Both the position numbers and the translations under genes were made by a program. The notes under the pieces are model-generated. The model saw nothing but the letters and a program-made list of their open reading frames with translations, did not search any database and was not told where the DNA came from. Shown here piece by piece: positions 54,944-62,792 of a DNA stretch of 64,000 nt. The stretch spans positions 62,001 through 126,000 of the forward strand of contig NZ_FOOA01000007.1 in NCBI RefSeq assembly GCF_900113065.1. The letters are read 5' to 3'. Each line of letters opens with the position of its first letter. Positions within the stretch are counted from its first letter, which is position 1. The stretch is from Aureimonas phyllosphaerae. GTDB lineage: Bacteria > Pseudomonadota > Alphaproteobacteria > Rhizobiales > Rhizobiaceae.

Positions 54944-55363
54944 TCAGATCGACGAGACGCCGAGCTGCCTGAGGAGCCCGAGATTGTCGAGCAGCGCCCA
55001 GTGCTCGACGAGCTTGTCGCCCTGGAAGCGGAAGAGGTCCATGACCCCGATGTCGATCGGCTTGCCGGTCGGCTCCAGTCCCATCAGCTCGCCGCCATGC
55101 GTGCCCTGCACGCGCAGGTGGATCAGCACGAGGTCGCCCTCGGCGACGGCGTGGCTGATGGGCAGCTTCATGTCGGGAATGCCGGGGTTGAGGACGTCGG
55201 CGAGCTTGCGCACCCCCTCGATCCCGCGCACCTCGAAGGGCAGGCCGGGGTCGTGGCGCACGAAGTCGTCGGCGATGTGGGCGGCCCACCAGGCCTCGTC
55301 ATGGGCCCGGAACGCCTTGAAGTAGTCCCTGGCCAGCTGCTTGTTCTCTTCCGGCGTCGCCAT
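54944..55363 (-). CDS. SnoaL-like/ester cyclase family protein
   Basis: A 139-residue NTF2-fold protein of the SnoaL-like polyketide-cyclase group ('ARDYFKAFRAHDEAWWAAHIADDFVRHDPGLPFE' in part, 'VAEGDLVLIHLRVQGTHGGE', 'VMDLFRFQGDKLVEHWALLD'). The 'DLFRFQGDKLVEHW' region is diagnostic. The function in bacteria is usually unknown. It follows two GST-type genes on the same strand and may belong to a small detoxification or catabolic unit. Confidence 0.82.
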   Translation of the reverse strand: MATPEENKQLARDYFKAFRAHDEAWWAAHIADDFVRHDPGLPFEVRGIEGVRKLADVLNPGIPDMKLPISHAVAEGDLVLIHLRVQGTHGGELMGLEPTGKPIDIGVMDLFRFQGDKLVEHWALLDNLGLLRQLGVSSI

Positions 55364-55393
55364 GTGTCGTCCTCCCGAGACGGCCCTGTGATG

Positions 55394-55990
55394 TCAAAGG
55401 CTGGGTGCGGTCGCCGCGAAGGCGGGGCGGTCGGCGACACGGGCGCGCAGGTCTTCGAGCCGCGGATAGGCCTCGACCCAGGGTTCGCCGGGAAAACGCA
55501 GCGCGAGGTAGTCGAGCGCGACCACGCTCGCGATCACCGCGATCGACGGCGTGCCGCCGTCGTATTCGGGCGGATCGCTCTCCAGCTGGCGCATCCCCTC
55601 GACGATCGTGCGCCGGCGCTTGAGGCCGACGCGGTGCTCGCCGAAATTCGGGTCGACCTGCATCCGGTTGATGACGATGTTGGCCATCGCGTCGACGACG
55701 CCCATCGCGCGGCCGGCGAGGCTGATCGTCCGGTCCAGCGGGCCGGGCAGGAGCGAGGGCTCCGGCACCTTGCGCTCCAGCCAGAGGACCACGAGCAGGC
55801 TTTCGGTGATCGGCAGGCCCTCGTCGGTCTCAATCGTCGGCACGCGCGCCGCGCTGTTCAGGGCGAGAAGGCCCGGATCGTCGCTCCACGGGTTGACGAT
55901 CTCGGTGCCCGACAGGTCGAACCCCTTCTCACCGAGCGCGATGCGGGCGATCCGGGCATAGGGCGACGTCGTGTTGGTGAGGATGCGCAT
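55394..55990 (-). CDS. Glutathione S-transferase family protein
   Basis: A 198-residue GST. The thioredoxin-like N-terminal domain has 'MRILTNTTSPYARIARIALGEKG', with Ser/Tyr candidates for glutathione activation, the cis-Pro in 'AARVPTIETDEG' and the 'ITESLLVV' glutathione-binding segment. The C-terminal domain is helical. Its ATG lies within the stop of the upstream GST-like gene (TGATG), so they are coupled. The substrate is unknown. Confidence 0.87.
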   Translation of the reverse strand: MRILTNTTSPYARIARIALGEKGFDLSGTEIVNPWSDDPGLLALNSAARVPTIETDEGLPITESLLVVLWLERKVPEPSLLPGPLDRTISLAGRAMGVVDAMANIVINRMQVDPNFGEHRVGLKRRRTIVEGMRQLESDPPEYDGGTPSIAVIASVVALDYLALRFPGEPWVEAYPRLEDLRARVADRPAFAATAPSL

Positions 55991-56940
55991 CAGGCGGCCT
56001 CGGCCTGCGAGGAGGCGGCCTCGCGGGGAACCGCGCTGTAGCCGAAGCGCGGGAAGTGGACGTGGGCGAGCCCGACCCGCTCGCTCTCGTGGCGGATCAC
56101 GATCTCGTCCCGGTCGGCGGTGACGAGGATGCCGTGGATCGGATCGTTGGCGTCGTCGGACCGGATCGCGACCGCGTCGCCCGCCTTCAGGCCGCTCGGG
56201 TCGTCGAGATCGACGCCTTCGAGGACGACGGGTTCGGCGGCGCGGGCGATGGCCAGCGCCTCGTCGGCGCCGAGCGGGCTGCGCGTGCCGTGGCCGAGCG
56301 CCGCGACGCGCTCCATCCAGGCGAGAATCGCCGGATCGAAGGGCAGGAGGCGATCCGCCTCCGCGCCCGCATGGGTGCGCACGAACCAGAGCGGGTGATA
56401 GGCGGAAAGGTCGGCAGCTGATACCGCGTCGCCGAGGAGAAAGGGGCGACCGTCGCGCAGCATATTGGCGAGATGCGTCATCTGGGCGGCGACGCGCTGG
56501 CGGTTGAGGCCGAGATCGCGCAGCGAGGCGGCCTTCGAGAAGTCATGCCGCATGAAGGCGATGCGGTCCTCGATGAACTCGGGCGGCACGCCGTCGCCGA
56601 TGATCGAGGTCGCGATCGAGGCCGCGGCGATGAAGGTCGTCGTGTCCGCCCACCACGACAGGACGGCGGCCAGCCCCGCCTGTCCGCCGGGATAGAGCGT
56701 CGGTTCGGGATAGCGGCGCTCCAGCTCACGGAGGATCAGGAGCGTGTCGCAATAGACGTCGGCGCCGATCTGCAGGACCGGCGAGCGGCGGTAGCCAGCC
56801 GTCAGCGGCACGGTGTCCGGTCGAGGCGGCCAGATCGGCGTTTCCACCGAGCGCCAGGCCAGTCCCTTATGCCCGAAGGCAAGACGGACCTTCTCGCCGA
56901 ACGGGGACAGATCGTAGTGATGCAGGATCGGCTGGTCCAT
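55990..56940 (-). CDS. GST-like protein with extra C-terminal domain
   Basis: A 316-residue protein. Residues 1-80 form a GST thioredoxin-like domain ('LHHYDLSPFGEKVRLAFGHKGLAW', 'SPVLQIGADVYCDTLLILREL') and about 90-215 the helical GST domain. About 100 further residues form a beta-rich tail ('GVDLDDPSGLKAGDAVAIRSDD', 'DEIVIRHESERVGLAHVHFPRFGY') not found in ordinary GSTs of about 200-230 residues. I know no function for the tail; it may bind a ligand or partner. First gene of a GST-GST-SnoaL-like unit. Confidence 0.82.
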   Translation of the reverse strand: MDQPILHHYDLSPFGEKVRLAFGHKGLAWRSVETPIWPPRPDTVPLTAGYRRSPVLQIGADVYCDTLLILRELERRYPEPTLYPGGQAGLAAVLSWWADTTTFIAAASIATSIIGDGVPPEFIEDRIAFMRHDFSKAASLRDLGLNRQRVAAQMTHLANMLRDGRPFLLGDAVSAADLSAYHPLWFVRTHAGAEADRLLPFDPAILAWMERVAALGHGTRSPLGADEALAIARAAEPVVLEGVDLDDPSGLKAGDAVAIRSDDANDPIHGILVTADRDEIVIRHESERVGLAHVHFPRFGYSAVPREAASSQAEAA

Positions 56941-56983
56941 GGCGACGTTCCTCCCGAGAACGCGTTTCGAGGGTGGCGACGCC

Positions 56984-58189
56984 TTAAGCGAGGCAGCGCC
57001 GGAAGATGGCTTCGGCCTGCCCGACCGTCATCTTGCGGGCCGAGGGGCAGGCGATCACGGTGTGGTCGTTGGCGGTGGCCGGGTCGAAGTCGCGAGCGGC
57101 GATGCCAGCGTAGAGGCCCGGCACCGCGCGCTGCGCCATCTCGCGCACGCGCGCCTCCGGCAGCTGCTCGCGCGTGAAATGCTCAGGGAAGCCGATGTCG
57201 CGGTAGAGCGCGCGGACCGCCTCCGCGCAGGCTTCGATCATCTCGGGCCGCGACAGGCCGGCGGTCTCGACCTCCAAGGCTTCCGCGAGCGGCTTCACCT
57301 TCTGGGGCAGGACGGCGAGGTTGAAGGCCGTCACATGCGGGAGGAGAACGCCGACGCCATAGGGATGGGGCAGGTCGAGATGGCCCTCGAGCGGCAGCGA
57401 CAGGGCGTGCCCGTGACCGAGCCGGGCGTTGCCGCAGGCGATGTTGGCCATGCAGGAGGCCACGAGATTGTCCTCGCGGGCACGCTCGTCGTCGGAATTG
57501 ATCGAGGCGCGCAGCGATCCGTACTGGAGGCGCACGGCCGCGATCGCCAGCGCATCGGTGATCGGCGAGCCGATGGCGCTGAAATAGGCCTCGACGGCAT
57601 GGGTCAGCGCGTCGACCGCCGGCAGAGCCGCCACGCGCATCGGCAGCGAGCGCAGCGTCACGGGATCGAGGATCGCCGCATCCGGGAAGCTGAGCGGTCC
57701 GCCGCCGAGAAGCTTCAGGTGGCGCTCCTCGTCCTTGACGATCGTCCACTGCGAGACCTCGGAGCCCGAACCGGCCGTGGTCGGCACCATGATCATGGGA
57801 AGCGCCCGCTTGTCGAACCGGCCGACGCCGGTGCATTCGGCCATCGGCTTGCGGTTGGTCGCGACGATCGCGATGCCCTTGCCGGTACACATCACCGAGC
57901 CGCCGCCGATGCAGACGACGCCGTCGATGCCCTCCCGCCGGACGCGTGCGCCCTCCGTGTCGATATGCGAGCATCGCGCGTCGATGCCGCAGTCGTCGAA
58001 GCGGGCGGTGGCGATCCCGGCCGCTTCCAGCGCAGCGAGCGCCTCGGCGTGGAACGGCTGCTGCGAGATCACGGGGTCCGACACGACAAGGACGCAACTC
58101 ATCGCCAGATCGCGCGCGAGCGTCCCGATCGTGGCGAGCGAACCCTGGCCGGCGACGACGCGCGTCGGCATGTAGAAATGGCTGATCAA
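56984..58189 (-). CDS. Iron-containing alcohol dehydrogenase family protein (maleylacetate reductase-like group)
   Basis: A 401-residue NAD(P)-dependent dehydrogenase. The coenzyme loop is 'GVVCIGGGSVMCTGKGIAI'; the usual Asp of GGGS-x-x-D is replaced by Cys. Metal ligands fit D and H in 'PAVDALTHAVEAYFS' and the His residues of 'GHGHALSLPLEGHLDLPHPYGVG'. The start is TTG 58189 ('LISHFYMPTRVVAGQGSL') because GGGAGG lies 8 bases before it; the ATG at 58171 has no ribosome site. It lies 43 bases upstream of the GST genes on the same strand. The substrate is unknown; an aromatic-ring pathway is possible but not shown. Confidence 0.82.
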   Translation of the reverse strand: MISHFYMPTRVVAGQGSLATIGTLARDLAMSCVLVVSDPVISQQPFHAEALAALEAAGIATARFDDCGIDARCSHIDTEGARVRREGIDGVVCIGGGSVMCTGKGIAIVATNRKPMAECTGVGRFDKRALPMIMVPTTAGSGSEVSQWTIVKDEERHLKLLGGGPLSFPDAAILDPVTLRSLPMRVAALPAVDALTHAVEAYFSAIGSPITDALAIAAVRLQYGSLRASINSDDERAREDNLVASCMANIACGNARLGHGHALSLPLEGHLDLPHPYGVGVLLPHVTAFNLAVLPQKVKPLAEALEVETAGLSRPEMIEACAEAVRALYRDIGFPEHFTREQLPEARVREMAQRAVPGLYAGIAARDFDPATANDHTVIACPSARKMTVGQAEAIFRRCLA

Positions 58190-58389
58190 CGACGTTTCCT
58201 CCCGAAGCGTCGAGGCGGGTCTGGCCGCCGGTCGGACCGAAGATGCCGCGGCGGCCGAGGGCCGCGCCAATAGGGCTTTTGTGCAGCCGCTATCACCCCA
58301 CCCTATGGCGCGCGATCAGCTGTGAGTGGCTCGGTCGTGGGTCGGCGAGCGAAGAAAACAGACCGCAGCGCGTGGGGCGTGTAACACCG

Positions 58390-58411
58390 GACTGCGCGAG
58401 CGAACGCAGTC
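58390..58411 (-). terminator. Weak hairpin after the LysR gene
   Basis: GACTGCG and CGCAGTC form a perfect 7-bp stem with an 8-base loop, 28 bases after the LysR-type stop. There is no T run, so it may be a weak terminator. Nothing else stands out in the 250 bases before the dehydrogenase start. Confidence 0.35.
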
Positions 58412-58439
58412 TGTGCTGGGGTGGCCCGTCCTTAGGGAA

Positions 58440-59387
58440 CTAGCCGCTGACGCGCATCTGCGCGCCGCTCCATTCGCCCGACCGGACGAGATCGCGCAGC
58501 GTCTCGCGGCAGAGCTTCTCGACCGCCTGCACGGCATGCGACAGCGGCCGGTCGATCGGCTCGACGAGATGGACCGTCCGCAGGAAGGCCGGCATGAACG
58601 GCCAAGCCCGGATGACGCCGCGCTCGGTCTCGCGCCGGATCGCATGAGCGGGAAGCACCGAATAGCCGAGACCCTTCTCGACCAGCGACTTGATCGCGCC
58701 GTAGGCGTCGATCTCGATGGCGGCGGACAGACGTGTCCCATCCGCCGCCGCCCGTTCGTCGAGAAGATCGCGCAGCCCGTGGCCGGGGCTCGGCAGGATC
58801 AGCGGCAGGCCCGCCAGCAGCGAGGCCGGAACGGGCGATCCCGACGCGGGCAGCGCCGCCGTGTCGGGATCCGACGCCGGGCCGAAAAGGTGCAGCGTCT
58901 CCGACAGGAGGCCGATGGAGCGCAGGCCCCGATCCTCGACGAACGCGTAGAGAAGGCCGAGATCGACGCGGCCGAGCCGCAGCCAGTCGAGGACGTATCC
59001 GCTCATCGCCTCTGCGATGCGCAGCTTGACCTTCGGCAGGCGCTCCTGCGCCGCCATCACAAGCGGAACGCCGAGCACCTGCGCGATCGAGGAGGGGAGG
59101 CCCAGCCGCACCTCGCCCGCTGGCTCGGCGCCGCTGCCGCGGATCTCGCGCTCGGCCTCCTCGAACTGCGCGACGATGGCGCGCGCGTTGCGCAGGAGGA
59201 TCTCGCCCGCTTCGGTCGGCTGCACGCCTTGCGCCGTGCGGAACAGGAGCGGCACGCCGAGATCGGCCTCCATGTTGCGCACATGAAGGCTCAGCGAGGG
59301 CTGCGCGATGTTGAGCCGCCCCGAGGCACGCGAGATCGAGCCGCTCTCCACGATGGCGACGAAATATCGAAGCTGCCTGACGTCCAC
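58440..59387 (-). CDS. LysR-family transcriptional regulator
   Basis: A 315-residue regulator. The winged helix-turn-helix is at residues 1-60 ('MDVRQLRYFVAIVESGSISRASGRLNIAQPSLS' in part, 'LGVPLLFRTAQGVQPTEAGE'). The C-terminal effector domain has two lobes ('VRLGLPSSIAQVLGVPLV', 'LPLILPSPGHGLRDLLDE'), resembling the Nac/Cbl-like branch. It lies upstream of the dehydrogenase-GST genes in the same direction and probably regulates them, but is not divergent from them, so this is inference. Confidence 0.92.
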   Translation of the reverse strand: MDVRQLRYFVAIVESGSISRASGRLNIAQPSLSLHVRNMEADLGVPLLFRTAQGVQPTEAGEILLRNARAIVAQFEEAEREIRGSGAEPAGEVRLGLPSSIAQVLGVPLVMAAQERLPKVKLRIAEAMSGYVLDWLRLGRVDLGLLYAFVEDRGLRSIGLLSETLHLFGPASDPDTAALPASGSPVPASLLAGLPLILPSPGHGLRDLLDERAAADGTRLSAAIEIDAYGAIKSLVEKGLGYSVLPAHAIRRETERGVIRAWPFMPAFLRTVHLVEPIDRPLSHAVQAVEKLCRETLRDLVRSGEWSGAQMRVSG

Positions 59388-59455
59388 GCCCGAATCCTCC
59401 CGTACCGAGGATAGCCGCTCGCCGATGCCCCGTCACCGCGAGGAACGCCGCACGC

Positions 59456-59488
59456 AAAAAGGCCGCCGCACCGAAGCGCGACGGCCTT
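59456..59488 (-). terminator. Intrinsic terminator after the small secreted repeat protein gene
   Basis: On the minus strand AAGGCCGTCGC (59488-59478) pairs with GCGGCGGCCTT (59469-59459), 11 pairs including one G-U, with an 8-base loop. Five T residues (59460-59456) follow. It ends the gene at 59506 and isolates it from the LysR gene. Confidence 0.8.
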
Positions 59489-59505
59489 TCCGTTCAGTGG
59501 CGGTC

Positions 59506-59889
59506 TTAGTTCGCCGGGGCGACCGTGTCGTCACCCGTCGAGGTGCCCGGGACCGGGACCGAGGTGTCGCGCGGCACCGGGGTCGCATCGCGCGGCACGA
59601 CGACCGTGCTGGCAGCCTCGGCGTCGATCGCCGAACCGATGCCCGACGTATTGCCCGGGACCGGGATCGAGCTGGTGGCCGCGTCGGTCGTCGCCGGGGG
59701 CGCATCGCGGTTCGTCTTGATCTGCGAGGCCTGGTCGGCCGGCAGGACGCTGTCGAGGCCGGACTCCGTACCTGGAACCGGGACGGCGCTGGAATTCTGC
59801 GGGGTATCGACGGAGGTGGCCGTCTGAGCGAGAGCGGCGCCGCTCGTCAGGGCCAAGGCGGACACGGCTGCAAGAATGGTGAGTTTCAT
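59506..59889 (-). CDS. Small secreted protein with three PVPG-type repeats, unknown function
   Basis: A 127-residue protein with a Sec signal peptide ('MKLTILAAVSALALTSGAALAQ', cleavage after ALA). The mature part is of low complexity and rich in Thr, Ser, Val, Pro and Asp. It carries three imperfect repeats: 'SSAVPVPGTESGLDS', 'SSIPVPGNTSGIGS' and 'TSVPVPGTSTGDDT'. The ATG at 59889 has AAGGGATC before it, and a terminator follows, so it is an independent, probably well-expressed gene. I know no family; a periplasmic or surface role is likely from the signal peptide. Confidence 0.72.
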   Translation of the reverse strand: MKLTILAAVSALALTSGAALAQTATSVDTPQNSSAVPVPGTESGLDSVLPADQASQIKTNRDAPPATTDAATSSIPVPGNTSGIGSAIDAEAASTVVVPRDATPVPRDTSVPVPGTSTGDDTVAPAN

Positions 59890-60237
59890 GGAGTGATCCC
59901 TTTCGTTTTGCCGAATAAGCAAATCGAGCGGCTTCGCGTTCCATGGCGCGCAAGATTATTTCTGAAATATGTCGGGTAGCCTTCCCAAGGGTTCCGCTGC
60001 GTGAGGTCTTCGACCGGCTGATGCTGATGGAGCGGCGTTCGCGGCGTCCGCTTCCGGGCAAAGCGATTGCCGCCGGACGCTTGCGCGAGACGGGTGGGAG
60101 GCTCGCGCGAATCGTGCCATCGTGCGCCCGCGCTGCCTGAGAGGAGACAGGCCGCGCGGGTGCCCGACTGCGCCGCATTGCCGCTTCTTCGCGGTGGCGG
60201 CCGGCGGCGACCGCTTCGCAGGAGAGGACGACGCAGG
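59890..60237. other. Divergent intergenic region, no gene seen
   Basis: This 348-base stretch holds the start regions of the minus-strand repeat protein and the plus-strand sugar operon. The patch at about 59945-59975 is AT-richer (ATTATTTCTGAAATATG) and is the most likely promoter zone. Short open frames here have no ribosome site, and no clear operator or riboswitch could be recognised. Confidence 0.5.
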
Positions 60238-61296
60238 ATGAAGACCATCAAGGGACCAGGCATCTTCCTGGCGCAGTTCGCCGGGGACGAGGCGCCCTTC
60301 AACTCCTTCGACGCGATCTGCGGCTGGGCCGCCGGTCACGGCTACAAGGGCGTGCAGATCCCGACTTGGGACGCCCGCCTCTTCGACCTGAAGCGCGCCT
60401 CGGAATCCAAGGACTATTGCGACGAGATCGCCGGCGTCGCCGCGCACCACGGTCTCGCGATCACCGAACTCTCCACCCACCTGCAGGGCCAACTCGTCGC
60501 CGTCCATCCGGCCTATGACGAGGCCTTCGACGGCTTTGCCGCGCCGCACGTGCGCGGCAATCCGAAGGCCCGGCAGGAATGGGCGACCGATCAGGTGAAG
60601 CGCGCGCTGACCGCCTCGCGCCATCTCGGTCTCAAGGCGCACGCGACCTTCTCCGGCGCGCTGGCATGGCCCTTCGTCTATCCCTGGCCGCAGCGCCCGG
60701 CCGGCCTCGTCGAAACGGCCTTCGACGAACTGGCACGTCGCTGGAAGCCGATCCTCGACCACGCGGACGAACAGGGCGTCGACGTCGCCTACGAGATCCA
60801 TCCGGGCGAAGACCTCCACGACGGCGCCTCCTACGAGATGTTCCTGGAGCGGACGGACAACCACGCCCGCGCCAACCTTCTCTACGATCCCTCGCATTTC
60901 GTTCTGCAGGGGCTCGACTACCTCGCCTATATCGACATCTACCACGAGCGCATCCGCGCCTTTCATGCCAAGGACGCCGAGTTCAATCCGACCGGTCGCC
61001 AGGGCGTCTACGGCGGCTTCCAGTCCTGGGCGAACCGCGCCGGCCGCTTCCGCTCTCTCGGCGACGGACAGGTCGATTTCTCCGGCGTCTTCTCGAAACT
61101 GACCCAGTACGGTTTCGACGGCTGGGCGGTGCTCGAATGGGAATGCGCGCTGAAGCACTCCGAGCAGGGGGCGGCCGAGGGCGCGCCATTCATTGCCGCC
61201 CACATCATCCGCGTGACCGAGCGCGCCTTCGACGATTTTGCCGCAGGCGGCGCCGACGACGCCGCCAACCGCCGCATGCTCGGCCTCGACGCTTAA
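60238..61296 (+). CDS. Sugar phosphate isomerase/epimerase family protein (TIM barrel)
   Basis: A 352-residue xylose-isomerase-like TIM-barrel enzyme (AP endonuclease 2 family) with metal-ligand-type residues in 'DVAYEIHPGEDLHDG', 'LLYDPSHFVLQGLDY', 'IRAFHAKDAEFNPTG' and 'WAVLEWECALKH'. It would isomerise or epimerise a keto-sugar or oxidised cyclic sugar. GGAGAGGA and AGG precede the ATG at 60238. It is followed after 13 bases by a Gfo/Idh gene, a frequent pairing for inositol-like or rare-sugar catabolism. Confidence 0.88.
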   Translation: MKTIKGPGIFLAQFAGDEAPFNSFDAICGWAAGHGYKGVQIPTWDARLFDLKRASESKDYCDEIAGVAAHHGLAITELSTHLQGQLVAVHPAYDEAFDGFAAPHVRGNPKARQEWATDQVKRALTASRHLGLKAHATFSGALAWPFVYPWPQRPAGLVETAFDELARRWKPILDHADEQGVDVAYEIHPGEDLHDGASYEMFLERTDNHARANLLYDPSHFVLQGLDYLAYIDIYHERIRAFHAKDAEFNPTGRQGVYGGFQSWANRAGRFRSLGDGQVDFSGVFSKLTQYGFDGWAVLEWECALKHSEQGAAEGAPFIAAHIIRVTERAFDDFAAGGADDAANRRMLGLDA

Positions 61297-61309
61297 GGAG
61301 ACTCAGAGG

Positions 61310-62488
61310 ATGGCCATCGAGGCAGGCAAGGGAACCGAAGGCGGCGCGCGGCGCATCCGGCTCGGCATGGTGGGCGGCGGGCAGGGGGCCTTCATCGGCG
61401 CCGTCCACCGTATCGCGGCGCGGCTCGACGACCGCTACGAACTGGTCGCAGGCGCCCTGTCGTCGGATGCCGAGCGCGCTCGCGCCTCGGGAGCGGACCT
61501 TGGGCTGGCTCCGGAGCGCTCCTATGCAAGCTTTTCCGAGATGGCGAGCGCGGAGGCCGCACGGGACGACGGCATCGAGGTGGTCTCGATCGTCACGCCC
61601 AACCACATGCACGTGCCGGCGGCTAAGGCCTTCCTCGAGGCCGGCATTCACGTGATCTGCGACAAGCCGCTCTCGGTCTCGGTCGCCGAGGCCGAGGACC
61701 TCGTCGCGCTCCAGGCGAAGAGCCGGCGCATCTTCGCCCTGACCCACAACTACACGGGCTACCCGCTGATCCGGCAGGCGCGGGCGATGGTCGAGGCGGG
61801 CGAACTTGGAGAGATCCGCCTCGTGCAGATGGAGTATGCGCAGGACTGGCTGTCCGAGCGCGCCGAGGCGACCGGCTCGAAGCAGGCCGAGTGGCGCACC
61901 GACCCGGCGCGCTCGGGTGCCGGCGGCTGCATCGGCGACATCGGCACGCACGCCTACAATCTCGGCGCCTTCGTCTCGGGCCTGAAGACGCGCGAACTTC
62001 TGGCCGAACTCACGACGTTCGTCGAAGGCCGGGCGCTCGACGACGACGTGCGCGTGCTCCTGCGATACGAGGGCGGCGCCAAGGGCGTCCTTTGGGCGAG
62101 CCAAGTCGCGGTCGGCAACGAGAACGCGCTGCGGCTGCAGGTCTACGGCACCAAGGGCGGGCTCGAATGGTGCCAGGAAAACCCGAACCAGTTGTGGTTC
62201 TCGCGGCTGGGGCAGCCGAAGCAGCTTCTGACCCGCAACGGCGCGGGCTCGCTCCCCGCCGCCGCGCGCATGACGCGCGTGCCGCCCGGGCACCCCGAAG
62301 GCTATCTCGAGGGATTTGCGAACATCTATTACGAGGTGGCCGAGGCGATCCTGGCCGCGCGCAGTGGCGGGGCGCCGGATGCCGCGGTGACCTATCCCTC
62401 CGTCGCGGACGGGCTCGCCGGCATGCGCTTCATCGAAGCGGCGGTCGCCTCCTCGCGCGGCGGCAGCGTCTGGACGCCGGTCGGATGA
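61310..62488 (+). CDS. Gfo/Idh/MocA family oxidoreductase
   Basis: A 392-residue NAD(P)-dependent sugar or cyclitol dehydrogenase. The nucleotide-binding fold starts 'RLGMVGGGQGAFIGAVHRIAA'. The catalytic Lys lies in the 'HVICDKPLSVSVAEAEDL' motif, and the catalytic-site His probably in 'GGCIGDIGTHAYNLG'. AAGGAG lies 9 bases before the ATG at 61310. Paired with the upstream isomerase; together they would convert a transported sugar to a central intermediate. The substrate is unknown. Confidence 0.92.
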   Translation: MAIEAGKGTEGGARRIRLGMVGGGQGAFIGAVHRIAARLDDRYELVAGALSSDAERARASGADLGLAPERSYASFSEMASAEAARDDGIEVVSIVTPNHMHVPAAKAFLEAGIHVICDKPLSVSVAEAEDLVALQAKSRRIFALTHNYTGYPLIRQARAMVEAGELGEIRLVQMEYAQDWLSERAEATGSKQAEWRTDPARSGAGGCIGDIGTHAYNLGAFVSGLKTRELLAELTTFVEGRALDDDVRVLLRYEGGAKGVLWASQVAVGNENALRLQVYGTKGGLEWCQENPNQLWFSRLGQPKQLLTRNGAGSLPAAARMTRVPPGHPEGYLEGFANIYYEVAEAILAARSGGAPDAAVTYPSVADGLAGMRFIEAAVASSRGGSVWTPVG

Positions 62489-62792
62489 TCGGTGACCCTT
62501 TGGAAGGGTTGTCCGAGTCGGAAACGGGAGACCGCTCGTCAACGCCTCGCGATGGTGCTGTAGTCCCACAGGGTGTGAGACCGCTGCTAACGGTTGTGTG
62601 AAGATGTGGCGGCGAGGCTGTCGGCGCCGGCGGTTATGAAGTACGTAACTCAAAAAGCCGCCGGAGAGTGGTTGAGAGACGCGGACCGAGGTCCGCGCGC
62701 GCCGGGAGGAACGGCACGATGAGACGTTCGAGACGGGACGCCGGCGCGAGCCGGGGAGGCGTCCGCACACGACTTTTGACGTGGAGCGCGGC
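62489..62792 (+). other. Intergenic region before the sugar ABC ATPase, no gene seen
   Basis: A 304-base gap between the dehydrogenase and the ABC ATPase genes. It contains an AT-richer patch (about 62632-62660, TTATGAAGTACGTAACTC) flanked by GCCGGCGG and CCGCCGG, which could pair over a long loop. A promoter for the transporter genes is plausible. No riboswitch or clear terminator was recognised. Confidence 0.4.

Noticed and set aside
59943-60140. A 65-codon open frame in the divergent intergenic region
   Set aside because: It has no ribosome site, its product is of no recognisable type, and it covers the likely promoter of the sugar operon.
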